Positions 8,973-18,093 are shown, numbered from the stretch's first letter. The stretch is DNA of 64,000 bases from AP-15 sp963724435 (GCA_963724435.1 CAVRUN010000014.1:124001-188000); one strand, 5' to 3'. The notes: a model not told the origin generated them from the letters alone. Program-made: numbers and translations.

Positions 8973-9950
8973 GTGAGGGCGTTGTTTCTCGGCAGGGTCG
9001 CTGCCGATACCGCTGAAGGAATAAAGGCACAGCTCCCCGACTCGCTCGAGGTCGAGATCCTGGACGACCCGATCGATAGGGACCGCTTGCCCACCGCGGC
9101 GGCTGCGGCCGACATTCTCGTCAGCAATCATTGGCGACGAGAGTACGGGTCGGCGCCAAAGGTGCGGCTTGTGCAGTCGGTTGCGACCGGGGTTGATCTG
9201 TTCGACCTCGACGTCCTTCCTTCGGGCGTCACCGTATGCAACGCGTTCGGCCACGAGACCGCGATCGCGGAATACATCGTCATGACCATGCTGGCGCTGC
9301 ATCATCGCCTGTTCGAGATTGCTGGCGAATTTCGCGATCGTGGCTCATGGCGGACAAGCTGGGTCGAGGGCGGTCCGCCGCATGGCGAAGTGCGCGGTTC
9401 GACATTGGGCATCGTCGGTTACGGCCGGGTCGGGCGCGAGGTCGCACGGCGCGCAGCACCATTCGGCTGTCGTATGCTCGCCGCCAATCGGACGCCGCGC
9501 GCGGCCGAGGCTGGGGTGGAGCGCGTCTATCCGCTGGCCGAACTCGATCAGCTATTGCCCCAATGCGATACCCTCGCCTTATGCACCGCGCTCGGCCCGG
9601 AGACGACGGGACTGATCGACGCGCGCCGGCTGTCGCTAATGAAGCCCACGGCATTTCTGATCAATATCGCGCGCGGGCAGGTGGTCGATGAGGACGCCCT
9701 CTATGCGGCGCTGCGCGACCGAAAAATCGCCGGAGCTGCAATTGACGTCTGGTGGCAATACCCGAGCGCTGCCGAGCCCAACCGCCGCGGCTCGCGACAT
9801 CCGTTTCATGAATTGCCGAACGTCATTGTCACGCCGCACAATTCCGGGTGGACCAGCGGAATGGTCCGTCGCCGGTGGGACGAGGTCGCCGATAATTTGA
9901 ACCGTTTCGTCCGCGGCGAGCCCTTAATCAACCTTGTCGTTACGAACTGA
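8973..9950 (+). CDS. D-2-hydroxyacid dehydrogenase, NAD(P)-binding
   Basis: 325 residues of the D-isomer-specific 2-hydroxyacid dehydrogenase family. The Rossmann motif GYGRVGREVARRAAPFG lies near residues 150-166. The NIARGQVVDEDAL segment carries the substrate-binding Arg, and the catalytic His lies in TPHNSGWT near residue 290. The family interconverts 2-keto and D-2-hydroxy acids; the specific substrate is unknown. A GTG at 8973 is the best start, because the N-terminal MRALFLGRVA strand is typical. It converges on the antiporter gene with a 10-base gap. Confidence 0.87.
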   Translation: MRALFLGRVAADTAEGIKAQLPDSLEVEILDDPIDRDRLPTAAAAADILVSNHWRREYGSAPKVRLVQSVATGVDLFDLDVLPSGVTVCNAFGHETAIAEYIVMTMLALHHRLFEIAGEFRDRGSWRTSWVEGGPPHGEVRGSTLGIVGYGRVGREVARRAAPFGCRMLAANRTPRAAEAGVERVYPLAELDQLLPQCDTLALCTALGPETTGLIDARRLSLMKPTAFLINIARGQVVDEDALYAALRDRKIAGAAIDVWWQYPSAAEPNRRGSRHPFHELPNVIVTPHNSGWTSGMVRRRWDEVADNLNRFVRGEPLINLVVTN

Positions 9951-9960
9951 GATTCCAATT

Positions 9961-11295
9961 TCAGGTCGGCGGGTACGTAACGGATTCGCGACCCGCCCCG
10001 CCTTGGTCAGCCATCTGCGGCTCATCGCCCGCCGGCTGCGGATCGTGCAGTTGCAACGACCCGGATCGCGCCCGGCCGAAGATCCAGGTGAGCGGCGTCC
10101 CGGTGGCGCCATGGGCCAGTACGGAGGCTGCGACCACGAGGCTCACAGCCGGCCAAATTGTCGTCAATCCGGTCTGATCCTGAATCAGCATCGCGTAAAA
10201 CAGAGCCGCTGCGCCGATCGGCCCAAACCAGCCGGCGAACAAGGCCTCGCGAACATCTCGGGTCCAAGGCATCAACGGCCCGAGCAGCAGCCATACCGGA
10301 GGGCGACGCAGCAGCAATATCGCCAGCGCGAATCCAACTCCGCGCCAACCGAGAGCCGTCCAATCGTGCCAAGGCAGGACCGCGCCAAATAAGATCATGA
10401 TCGGCAGATCGAAAAAGCGCGCGAGCGCTTCGTTGAAGCGTTCGCTCTGCTGTTCGATCTCGTTGTCCCAGTTGCCCTGGTTTAAGACGGCGCCGGCGAC
10501 AAAGGCCGCCAGCACACCGTCGCTATCCAGCAGCCTTGCACCGGCGAGCACCATCAGGGCCAATGCGATAACCGCGGTGAGCAGCGAGGCACGTTGAGAA
10601 TCCGGACGGCTTTTGGCCCACTGCAATAGTCGGCAGGTGAGCCAACCACCGATCGCGCCGACAACGATGCCGGAACCAATCTCATAAAGCAGGACATGGC
10701 CCAGCCATTCGGTCCATGCCGCATCCGGCCGATGGTTAAGCAGCAACACTGGAAGCATGACCAGCGGCAGCGCAAGGCCGTCATTGACCCCGCTCTCGGC
10801 GGTAAGACCGTGTCGGAGATCTTCCGGTACCGCCTGACTCGCCAGCCGCCCTGTCAGCAACGGGGCCGACAGTACCGGGTCGGTCGGCGCTACCGCGGCC
10901 GCGATCAGCAGCGCCGTCAAAAGCGGGGCGCCGAGCACGGTAGCGGCGACGAATGCGCCAGCACCCCACATCAACACCATGCCCGGCCCGAGTGCTGCGG
11001 CGAGGCCGCGCCAATGCACTCGGAGCCAGCCGCGCGGTAGCCGGATGGCGGCGCCTGCGACGGCGATCGCCAGGGTAACGCGGGCGGTTTCCGACAGCAC
11101 GGCAGCCGAGGCTGGGTCTTTGCCGGGATTAATATGCATCAAGCCCAGCCCGACGGGCCCGAGTGCTACTCCGACCAGCGCGCAGACGAGCGACTCAGAA
11201 ATCCACAAACGCTCATTGATCAGGCCGGAGCTCGAGCCGAGGGCCACCAGCACGGCGAACACCAAGAACGTCAAAAGCCAGGGATCTGGAATCAT
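9961..11295 (-). CDS. Cation:proton antiporter, CPA1 (NhaP-like)
   Basis: 444 residues, almost entirely hydrophobic, with about 12 predicted membrane segments. Two conserved motifs are visible: APTDPVLSAPL (the TDP motif of CPA1 exchangers) and ESGVNDGLALP (the ND motif of the ion-binding site). The likely role is Na+ or K+ extrusion against protons across the inner membrane. It is transcribed divergently from the amidase at 11525, with a 229-bp gap showing no further gene. Confidence 0.9.
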   Translation of the reverse strand: MIPDPWLLTFLVFAVLVALGSSSGLINERLWISESLVCALVGVALGPVGLGLMHINPGKDPASAAVLSETARVTLAIAVAGAAIRLPRGWLRVHWRGLAAALGPGMVLMWGAGAFVAATVLGAPLLTALLIAAAVAPTDPVLSAPLLTGRLASQAVPEDLRHGLTAESGVNDGLALPLVMLPVLLLNHRPDAAWTEWLGHVLLYEIGSGIVVGAIGGWLTCRLLQWAKSRPDSQRASLLTAVIALALMVLAGARLLDSDGVLAAFVAGAVLNQGNWDNEIEQQSERFNEALARFFDLPIMILFGAVLPWHDWTALGWRGVGFALAILLLRRPPVWLLLGPLMPWTRDVREALFAGWFGPIGAAALFYAMLIQDQTGLTTIWPAVSLVVAASVLAHGATGTPLTWIFGRARSGSLQLHDPQPAGDEPQMADQGGAGRESVTYPPT

Positions 11296-11524
11296 CTCCG
11301 GAACCGTCCCGCGGCAGCAAAAACCTTTCGCACTGCGCTGGTGCGAAACTGCGGCGGTTGCGCGGCGAGCGGGCGCTCCCGGCTTCCGGCGTCGCCAGTA
11401 TTAAACGCAATCGCGACCTTGATTGTTCGCATGCGATCGCGGGAAGATCCGATAGGACGTCCGACTGCTAGCCGATTGAAGCCAATCGCGTCCCGCACCG
11501 CTCGGCCGCCTGCGAGGAGACCGC

Positions 11525-12997
11525 ATGACCGACGACATCGCCTTTTTGCCCGCGACCGAGTTGATCGCGCTCTACCGCGACAAGATATTGTCGCCGGTCG
11601 AGGTGCTGGCCGAAACGCTGCGTCGGCTCGAACGCTTTGAGGCCGCCCTCAACGCCTTTGTGCTGTACGACCCAGAGGCCGCGATGGCGCAGGCCCGCGC
11701 CTCCGAGGTGCGCTGGCGCAAGGGCGAGCCGCTTGGTCTGCTCGATGGCGTGCCGGTGGCGATCAAGGATACCGTGTTGACGACAGGATGGCCTCGGCTG
11801 GTCGGCTCGCGCACAATCGACCCGAACCAGGCCTGGAATGAGGATTCGCCGGTGACCGAACGCCTGCGCGCGCATGGCGCTGTGCTGTTCGGCAAAACGA
11901 CAACACCCGAATTCGGGTGGAAGCCGCTGACCAACTCACCGCTCTCGGGCGTCACCCGCAATCCCTGGGACCTTGAACGCACCCCGGGCGGCAGCAGCGG
12001 CGGCAGCGCCGCAGCGGTATTGGCCGGTATTTGTCCGCTCGCGGTCGGCACCGATGCGGGTGGTTCGATCCGCATCCCCGCAGCATTCTCCGGCATCTTC
12101 GGGCTGAAACCGAGCTTTGGCCGGGTCGCGGTCTATCCTCCCTCTGCTTTTGGCGATGTCGCTCATGTCGGGCCGATGGCGCGCACCGTCGAAGACGCGG
12201 CATTGATGCTCGATGCGATCAAAGGGCCGGATTCCCGAGATTGGCACAGTTTTCCCGATGACGGCGTCGCCCATCGCGAGCGCCTGCAAGAAGGTTCGCT
12301 CAGGGGCAAACGGGTGGCGCTGTCGATGACCCTCGGCCTGGCCGAGCCGGAACCGCTGGTGCGAGCCGCGATCGAACGCGCGGCAGAGGTCTTCCGCGGC
12401 CTCGGTGCGGTGGTCGAGCCTGCCGATCCGTTCCCGGAACCGCCAAAGGGGATTTTCGAGACGCTGGCGCTCGCGGCGTTTTGGGGCCTGCTGCGCGGCT
12501 TACCGCCGGAGGCGCCGACAGTTATGGATCCAGGGCTCGTCGATCTCTGCCGGCGCGGCAAAGAAGTGACGCAGGAGGAGTATGTCGGAGCGGTGACGCG
12601 GCGGGCAGCGCTCGGCCAGACATTGCGGCTGTTTTTCGATCGTTACGACCTACTGTTGTCGCCCACGATGCCGATCCCGGCTGCCTATGCCGATCCACGT
12701 GACGACGACTTCCCCAACCCAAACAACTTTCCAGATTGGATGCCGTACACGCCGCCTTTCAACCTGACCAAGAATCCGGCTGCCTCGATCCCGTGCGGCT
12801 TTGCCAATGGGCTCCCGGTCGGGCTGCAGGTCGTGGGGCCGCTCTATGAGGATCTTGCGGTTCTACAGGCCTGCCGGTCGTACGAGAAAGCCGTCGGCGC
12901 GGTTTGGCCGAGCCCGGAATTGCAAGCGCGGCTTGCGACGATCGCCGCCGCTCCCGATGCTGCGGTCCAAGCCAAGCGCTGGAAGCCCACGCGATAG
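11525..12997 (+). CDS. Amidase
   Basis: 490 residues, full-length amidase-signature enzyme. The catalytic Ser-cisSer-Lys triad is recognisable as Lys81 (VAIKDT), Ser157 (TPGGSSGGS) and Ser181 (DAGGSIR). The preferred substrate cannot be read from sequence; related proteins are annotated as AtzF-like, 6-aminohexanoate-cyclic-dimer hydrolase-like or simply amidase. The start ATG follows GAGGAGACCGC, a strong ribosome-binding site. It lies upstream of a tiny lysine-rich gene (75 bp gap). Confidence 0.93.
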   Translation: MTDDIAFLPATELIALYRDKILSPVEVLAETLRRLERFEAALNAFVLYDPEAAMAQARASEVRWRKGEPLGLLDGVPVAIKDTVLTTGWPRLVGSRTIDPNQAWNEDSPVTERLRAHGAVLFGKTTTPEFGWKPLTNSPLSGVTRNPWDLERTPGGSSGGSAAAVLAGICPLAVGTDAGGSIRIPAAFSGIFGLKPSFGRVAVYPPSAFGDVAHVGPMARTVEDAALMLDAIKGPDSRDWHSFPDDGVAHRERLQEGSLRGKRVALSMTLGLAEPEPLVRAAIERAAEVFRGLGAVVEPADPFPEPPKGIFETLALAAFWGLLRGLPPEAPTVMDPGLVDLCRRGKEVTQEEYVGAVTRRAALGQTLRLFFDRYDLLLSPTMPIPAAYADPRDDDFPNPNNFPDWMPYTPPFNLTKNPAASIPCGFANGLPVGLQVVGPLYEDLAVLQACRSYEKAVGAVWPSPELQARLATIAAAPDAAVQAKRWKPTR

Positions 12998-13072
12998 CGA
13001 GCCGATTATCCCGCTGTTGCATCGGCTTGCATCCGGCTCATATTCTGACGCACCGAAAGGGAGGTTGTTGCG

Positions 13073-13180
13073 ATGGCCAACAAGGAACAGAAGCGCTCGA
13101 GCAAGGAAGCCAAGAAACCAAAGCAGAAGAAGAAAGGGGCCGAGAAATCCGCGGCCGCTAAGACGTTCATAAAAGCGTAG
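13073..13180 (+). CDS. Small lysine-rich basic protein (35 aa)
   Basis: An ATG at 13073, with GGGAGG 8 bases upstream, opens a 35-codon frame ending TAG 13178-13180. The product is extremely basic (MANKEQKRSSKEAKKPKQKK at the start) with a short AAAKTFIKA tail, and is probably disordered and nucleic-acid-binding. Similar tiny Lys-rich proteins occur in alphaproteobacteria by my recollection. A terminator-like hairpin follows within 5 bases, which supports a real transcription unit. Function unknown. Confidence 0.65.
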   Translation: MANKEQKRSSKEAKKPKQKKKGAEKSAAAKTFIKA

Positions 13181-13183
13181 AGA

Positions 13184-13203
13184 TCCCCCCGGCGGGGGTT
13201 TGC
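13184..13203 (+). terminator. Rho-independent terminator after the small basic gene
   Basis: A CCCCC/GGGGG stem with a 4-base loop is followed by TTT, starting 4 bases after the stop codon of the 35-aa gene. The T-run is short, so termination strength is uncertain. Confidence 0.6.
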
Positions 13204-13253
13204 GTCTCTCTATCAGCGGTGACCGGCTGCGTCGTCAGCGCCCGGACACCGGA

Positions 13254-13703
13254 TCATCCAACATCGGCCCAGATCAGGTAACCGATCGAACGCCCGCTTT
13301 TTTCATGCACAACCCGGCTTTCTTGCAGGCGGCATTCGCGGGTGTCGACCTCCCAATTCCGCGCCGCCAAACTGACGAGCAGCGCGCGGGCGGTGTCGTA
13401 AGCCGCTTGCCGGATTGCCCGGGAGGAGGCGGTTTTAGCCGTCACTGACGGCTCGCTGTGCGAGAAGGCAGGCTGCCAGACGACTTCCAGACCCTCGGCG
13501 AGCTTTGACGATGCCAGCGTGATGACAGCGCTGCCGTCGCTTCGCACACGTACCCAAGCGGCGAGACTGGCAAGGCGCTCGCTTCCTCGCTGTTGGGTCA
13601 CTGCGGCGAGCGCTGGAGACAGCTGCACCCCGGTTATTGCCGTAATTCCGCCAATGCCGGCGGTCTTTAATACATTTCGACGATCAACTTCTGTCGAAAG
13701 CAT
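13254..13703 (-). pseudogene. Truncated molybdopterin aldehyde-oxidase subunit (IorB-like) remnant
   Basis: The start at 13703 (MLSTEVDRRNVLKTAGIGG) is a twin-arginine-like leader ending near SPALA. It is followed by WVRVRSDGSAVITLASSKLAEG, the first segment of IorB-type molybdopterin subunits. The frame then jumps to a late family segment (RALLVSLAARNWEVDTRECR, then HEKSGRSIGYLIWAD) and stops. Full-length IorB-type proteins are about 700 residues; this one has 149, so most of the catalytic domain is deleted. No small [2Fe-2S] subunit gene is adjacent. It lies between the small basic gene and Mn-catalase copy 2. Confidence 0.6.
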
Positions 13704-13779
13704 CGCTGCTCTCCATGGCCAAACTAATTTCCACGGGGCGGCCACCCCTATTCATGGAATGACCGCCCATTGAAGCCCA

Positions 13780-14520
13780 TCAGCGGCCGCGCGAGCCCGG
13801 ACCGAACGGGCCACTGCTGGACCCGCTCTGGCCCTGCAATTGCGCCAGTGGGTCGGCGACATAACGGAATGCCGGCTCCTCGTTCCACGGGCCGCGCTCG
13901 TTGGCGGTGCCGTCCGACGACAAGTTGAAGTAGAGATCAACTGTATTGTCGGGCTGCAGGTTGCCAAAAAGGGGCTCGTCCAGTTTGTTCATCGATTGCA
14001 GCGCGATCATAAACATTTTGGTGTGCGCGACTTCGCGCGTCGCGAGATGGCGCAGTACCTGAAAGGTGCCTTCGTCGGGCGCCTTTGGGAGCAATGCCTC
14101 ATAGGTCGCCAGCGCCCCGCCTGCGGCGGCGATATCGGCGCGTAAATCACGCACGGGGCTTGCCCCTTCATTAATGTATTTGGCACTCCATTCGACACCC
14201 TGGCTGTCGAGGAAATGGGCGCCCTTGCCACGGACGGAGAACAGCGTCGATTGATAGGCTTGCGCCTGCTGGCTACCTTTGGTGTGCGCCTCAATCAGAT
14301 GTGCGACGATTTCGAGATGACCAAATTCTTCAGTGGAAATATCGAGCAGCATGTCGCGCAGGTTTAGATCATCAGTATGCTGCGCCTGGACAAAATATTG
14401 CAGACCCGCGGATAATTCCCCAGTAGCGCCGCCAAACTGTTCCAAGAGAAACTGAGCGAACGACGCGCTCGGCTGGGTCACGACGACCGGGTGCAACAAT
14501 TCCTTTTTATGGATATACAA
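13780..14520 (-). CDS. Manganese catalase paralogue lacking one metal-ligand Glu
   Basis: 246 residues, clearly homologous to the catalase at 857-1711 over its whole length. Glu35, Glu65, His68 and His166 are preserved (GATGE, EEFGHLE, REVAH). The position equivalent to Glu136 of copy 1 is Ala133: DIAAAGGAL replaces DIAAEAGAR. In structurally characterised Mn-catalases the glutamate here (Glu148 in the Lactobacillus plantarum enzyme) binds manganese, so activity may be reduced, altered or lost. The C-terminus is a short Gly/Ser-rich tail. The start ATG in MYIHKKELLH matches the copy 1 N-terminus. Confidence 0.9.
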   Translation of the reverse strand: MYIHKKELLHPVVVTQPSASFAQFLLEQFGGATGELSAGLQYFVQAQHTDDLNLRDMLLDISTEEFGHLEIVAHLIEAHTKGSQQAQAYQSTLFSVRGKGAHFLDSQGVEWSAKYINEGASPVRDLRADIAAAGGALATYEALLPKAPDEGTFQVLRHLATREVAHTKMFMIALQSMNKLDEPLFGNLQPDNTVDLYFNLSSDGTANERGPWNEEPAFRYVADPLAQLQGQSGSSSGPFGPGSRGR

Positions 14521-14573
14521 TCGAGCTTGCTCGTGACGTGAACGGAGGCTGCCGACGCGCCGCAGCCGGCTAG

Positions 14574-14820
14574 ACTAGAGCAGCACTTGAGAGTATTGGG
14601 GCGCCAGCGCAGGGAAAGCACGGGACGATTATCGCGAGGTTCGGTCGCCATTTCTGCAGAAGCGGCCCTCTTCCGACCGAGTTGGGTCGGGCGATCAACG
14701 AAGCGCAGGAACTTCGGGTCGAGGGCGATTACGGTTCGGGCACACCCAATGCCAACGACGTCTCAGCTTACCTTGTGAAAGCCCGCGAATTCGTTGCGGC
14801 GGTTAGAGCGATTATAGCTG
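14574..14820 (+). pseudogene. HEPN-domain protein remnant (C-terminal part)
   Basis: An open stretch with no usable start translates to a HEPN-like C-terminal half. Its segments include GTIIARFGRHF, LPTELGRAINEAQELRVEGD and YLVKAREFVAAVRAIIA, which read like UPF0332/HEPN proteins usually paired with a MNT nucleotidyltransferase. A TAG at 14571 precedes it, and neither the N-terminal helices nor a partner gene is present. Its 3' end overlaps the convergent CoxL-like gene by a few bases. Recognition is from family pattern memory only. Confidence 0.5.
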
Positions 14821-17172
14821 TGCCTGCTGGATCGCGGTCCACACCTTGAAGGGAGTAGCGGGCATTGTCAGGTCGCGGACGCCGAGCGGGGCGAGCGCGT
14901 CAAGGATGGCGCTGATCACAACCGCCAAGGCCGGCGTGCAGCCGCCCTCCCCGCCGGCCTTGATGCCGAACGGGTTGGTCGGCGACAAGACTTCGACAAT
15001 CCGCGTCTTTATCGACGGCAGATTGTCCGAGCGCGGGATGCCGTAATCCATGAACGACCCCGACAAAGGCTGGCCCGAATCGGGATCGATGACGCATTCC
15101 TCCCACATCGCCTCGCCGACCCCTTGGGCGACCCCGCCATGGGTTTGCCCGTGCACAATCAGCGGGTTGATGCAGCGGCCGACATCGTCGACCACCGAAT
15201 AGCGGGCGATCTCGACCTGGCCGGTCTCGGGATCGACCTCGACCTCGCAGACCGCACAGCCGTTCGGAAATACCGGATCGTGCATCTCGTTGTCGGTTGT
15301 GACTGCGAGTTCACCATCGGTGCCGAGCCGCGCCCCCTCCTTTGCCAATTCGAGAAAATCGAAGCTGCGATTGTGAGGGGGTGCGGAAAACCGGCCATCG
15401 TTGAAGGTGACCTGGTCGGGGCTGGTGTCGAGTAGGCGCGCAGCCAACCTCTTTCCTTGGGTGATCAGTTCCGGCGCGGCTTTGGCGAACAGAGTAGCAG
15501 AATGGCGCATCGAGCGTCCCGAATGCGAGCCGCCGCCGAGGCTGACGATATCGGTGTCGCCGGTGACGAGGTCGATGGCCTCGACCGGGACCGAGAGCAC
15601 GGCGCCGACCACCTGGGCGAAACTGGTCTCGTGCCCCTGCCCGCTCGGGCCGGTGCCGATGACAACCTTGACCCTGCCTTCCGGCGTTATCGTGATCTCG
15701 CTGCGCTCGCGCGGCGCGCCGATCGAGCTTTCGACATAGTTGGCAAGCCCGAGCCCGAGCAATTTGCCGCGCGCTTCGGCCGCCGCCCGGCGCGCCACAA
15801 ACCCGTCCCAGTCGGCGATCTCCATTGCGAGGTCCATATTGGCCTCGTAGGTGCCGCTGTCGTAGCGGGCGCCCACCGCATTCGGGTAGGGCATCGCTCG
15901 CGGCATCACCAGGTTCATCCGTCGCAATGTGACGCGGTCGATCCCGAGCCGGCGGGCCGCTTCGTCAACGACCCGCTCGATCGCATAGGTGACTTCGGGC
16001 CGGCCCGAGCTGCGGTAAGCGTTGGTCGGCATCGTGTTGGTAAAGACCGCCTGCGAGCGCAGGGCCGCCACCGGGATGTCGTAGGAGCCGGTCACCAGCG
16101 CCGAGCCCTTGCCGAGCGGCGACAGCGACGCGCAGCGGGCGCCGACATTGCTGACATTATCGGCGCGCAGCCCGAGAAATCGGCCATCGGCGCGCACCGC
16201 CAGCGACACGCGGGTCAACAGGTCACGACCCTGAAAATCGGTCAGGAACACCTCCGAGCGGGTCGAGGTGTATTTGACCGGGCGGCCGAGTTTGCGCGAC
16301 GCCCACAACACCAGCGCGGATTCGACATAGAGCCGGTTGCGGGTGCCGAAATTGCCGCCGACATCGAGCGACACTACCCGCACGCTGTCCTGCGCGACGC
16401 CGAGCACCGCGGCGAGCTCGACCTTTTGCCGCACGGCCCCGCCGCTGCCGGCCCATAATGTGCCCCGGCCGCTGGCAGCATCCCAATAGCCGAGGGCGGC
16501 GCGCGGCTCCATCGGCACCCCGGTTACGCGGCCGACATTAAATTCCATCTCAACGATGTGGTCGGCGGCGGCAAAGGCCTGCTCTGTCGCTGCCAGGTCG
16601 CCAAAAAAAGTGTCGACCAGCACATTGTTCGGCATTTCGTCCCAAACTGCTGGCGCGGCCGGTGCGAGAGCGTCTTTGATCTGCGCGATCCAGGGCAATT
16701 CCTGATAGTCGACTGTGACCGCTTCGGCGGCGTCCTGCGCTTGCGCTGCGGTCTCCGCGACCACGATCACGACCGCTTCGCCGACATGGCGCACCTTGTC
16801 CGATGGCAGCAGCATCTGCGGGCCGATAAAGATCGGGCCGCCGCCAGGACCGGTCAATTTCATGTCATAGCGGGTCTGCGGCACCGGGTTGTGCGGGATC
16901 GGCGAGAGCCCGTCAGCGGCGCAATCGCCTCCTGTAAGGATGCCGATGACCCCGGGCAACCCCGACGCCTGCTGCTTCTCGATCCGGAGGATACGGGCGT
17001 GCGGATATGGCGAACGCACAACGGCCATATAGGCCTGGCCCGGCAACGTGAAATCATCGCTGAAGCGGCCGCGGCCGGTCAACAGGCGCTCGTCTTCCTT
17101 GCGGCGCAACGGCCGGCCAATTGCGCCAAGGCTCTTCAGGTCAGGCAATTCGATTATAGTCGCGTCGTTCAT
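14812..17172 (-). CDS. Xanthine dehydrogenase/CO dehydrogenase family, large molybdenum subunit (CoxL form II-like)
   Basis: 786 residues from the ATG in MNDATIIELPDLKS; the frame is open further upstream but homology starts here. The N-terminal segment LRRKEDERLLTGRGRFSDD, the central AYRSSGRPEVTYAIERV and the C-terminal IKAGGEGGCTPA with the catalytic Glu identify an aldehyde oxidase/xanthine dehydrogenase large subunit. True form I CO dehydrogenases have AYRCSFR at the active-site loop, so CO oxidation is unlikely and the substrate is unknown. The usual FAD (CoxM) and [2Fe-2S] (CoxS) subunit genes are not adjacent. It is divergent from panB. Confidence 0.9.
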   Translation of the reverse strand: MNDATIIELPDLKSLGAIGRPLRRKEDERLLTGRGRFSDDFTLPGQAYMAVVRSPYPHARILRIEKQQASGLPGVIGILTGGDCAADGLSPIPHNPVPQTRYDMKLTGPGGGPIFIGPQMLLPSDKVRHVGEAVVIVVAETAAQAQDAAEAVTVDYQELPWIAQIKDALAPAAPAVWDEMPNNVLVDTFFGDLAATEQAFAAADHIVEMEFNVGRVTGVPMEPRAALGYWDAASGRGTLWAGSGGAVRQKVELAAVLGVAQDSVRVVSLDVGGNFGTRNRLYVESALVLWASRKLGRPVKYTSTRSEVFLTDFQGRDLLTRVSLAVRADGRFLGLRADNVSNVGARCASLSPLGKGSALVTGSYDIPVAALRSQAVFTNTMPTNAYRSSGRPEVTYAIERVVDEAARRLGIDRVTLRRMNLVMPRAMPYPNAVGARYDSGTYEANMDLAMEIADWDGFVARRAAAEARGKLLGLGLANYVESSIGAPRERSEITITPEGRVKVVIGTGPSGQGHETSFAQVVGAVLSVPVEAIDLVTGDTDIVSLGGGSHSGRSMRHSATLFAKAAPELITQGKRLAARLLDTSPDQVTFNDGRFSAPPHNRSFDFLELAKEGARLGTDGELAVTTDNEMHDPVFPNGCAVCEVEVDPETGQVEIARYSVVDDVGRCINPLIVHGQTHGGVAQGVGEAMWEECVIDPDSGQPLSGSFMDYGIPRSDNLPSIKTRIVEVLSPTNPFGIKAGGEGGCTPALAVVISAILDALAPLGVRDLTMPATPFKVWTAIQQAQL

Positions 17173-17259
17173 GCTTCGCCTCGGGCTCATAGCTGATGCT
17201 GCTGCGATGCAGTGTATCTCGCGGCCGCCTGTCATACATTGACGGCGGAGGAGACGGAA

Positions 17260-18093
17260 ATGAGCGCACAGATTAATTCGACCGCCCGGATCAGGCGCCG
17301 CGGGATCAGCGCGATCGTCAAGCGGGCTGCGCCAATCGTCGGGTTGACCGCCTATACCGCCCCAATCGCCCGATTGCTCGACCCGCATGTCGATTTCTTG
17401 CTGGTCGGTGACTCGTTGGGCATGGTCGTCTACGGGTTCGACAGCACGGTGCCGGTGACGCTCGAGATGATGATCGCGCACGGCGCGGCAGTCATGCGCA
17501 GCTCGGCGCAGGCGCTCATTGTTGTCGACCTGCCGTTCGGGGCTTATCAGGAATCGCCGGAGCAAGCCTTTCGCAGCGCGGCGCGGATTATGGCCGAGAC
17601 CGGTTGCGCCGCGGTCAAGCTCGAAGGCGGCGAGGCGATGGCGGACACCGTCCGCTTTCTGACCCGGCGCGGGGTGCCGGTCATGGGGCATGTCGGGCTG
17701 ATGCCGCAATCGGTCAACACCGCCGGCGGGTTCAAAGTGCAGGGCCGCGGCCCTGAGCAGGGGGAACAGGTTATGGCCGATGCGATCGCGATCGCCGAGG
17801 CCGGGGCTTTTTCGATCGTCGTCGAGGGCACCGTCGAGCCGGTGGCGCGCGCGATTACCGAGAGGGTGGCGGTACCGACAATCGGTATCGGCGCCTCGCC
17901 GGCCTGCGACGGCCAGATCCTGGTCACCGACGATTTGCTCGGCGTCTTTACCGAATTCACGCCGCGTTTTGTCAAACGATACGCCGAGCTGGCGCCGCTG
18001 ATCGCGGCCGCGGCCGAGGCCTATGCCGGCGATGTCCGCGCCCGCCGCTTCCCCGGCCCGGAGCACTGTTTCGGCACAACGTCCTCGGCCTGA
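17260..18093 (+). CDS. panB: 3-methyl-2-oxobutanoate hydroxymethyltransferase
   Basis: 277 residues; transfers a hydroxymethyl group from methylene-tetrahydrofolate to 2-oxoisovalerate, giving ketopantoate for pantothenate and CoA synthesis. Conserved motifs include GLTAYTAPIARLLD, VDFLLVGDSLGMVVYG with metal-ligand Asp, AVKLEGG, MGHVGLMPQS and PTIGIGASPACDGQILV. The ATG at 17260 follows GGAGGAGAC. Its stop at 18093 abuts the stop of the convergent aminotransferase with no gap. No panC is adjacent. Confidence 0.95.
   Translation: MSAQINSTARIRRRGISAIVKRAAPIVGLTAYTAPIARLLDPHVDFLLVGDSLGMVVYGFDSTVPVTLEMMIAHGAAVMRSSAQALIVVDLPFGAYQESPEQAFRSAARIMAETGCAAVKLEGGEAMADTVRFLTRRGVPVMGHVGLMPQSVNTAGGFKVQGRGPEQGEQVMADAIAIAEAGAFSIVVEGTVEPVARAITERVAVPTIGIGASPACDGQILVTDDLLGVFTEFTPRFVKRYAELAPLIAAAAEAYAGDVRARRFPGPEHCFGTTSSA

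Noticed and set aside
15457..16458. 333-codon plus-strand frame opposite the CoxL-like gene
   Set aside because: High-GC antisense frame with His/Arg/Ala-rich random composition; the minus-strand protein is strongly conserved.
14812..17172. True carbon monoxide dehydrogenase
   Set aside because: The active-site loop is AYRSSGR rather than AYRCSFR, and the partner subunits are missing.
17173..18066. N-terminal extension of the CoxL-like frame to 1084 codons
   Set aside because: The extension runs antisense through panB and shows no homology; the ATG at 17172 begins the conserved protein.
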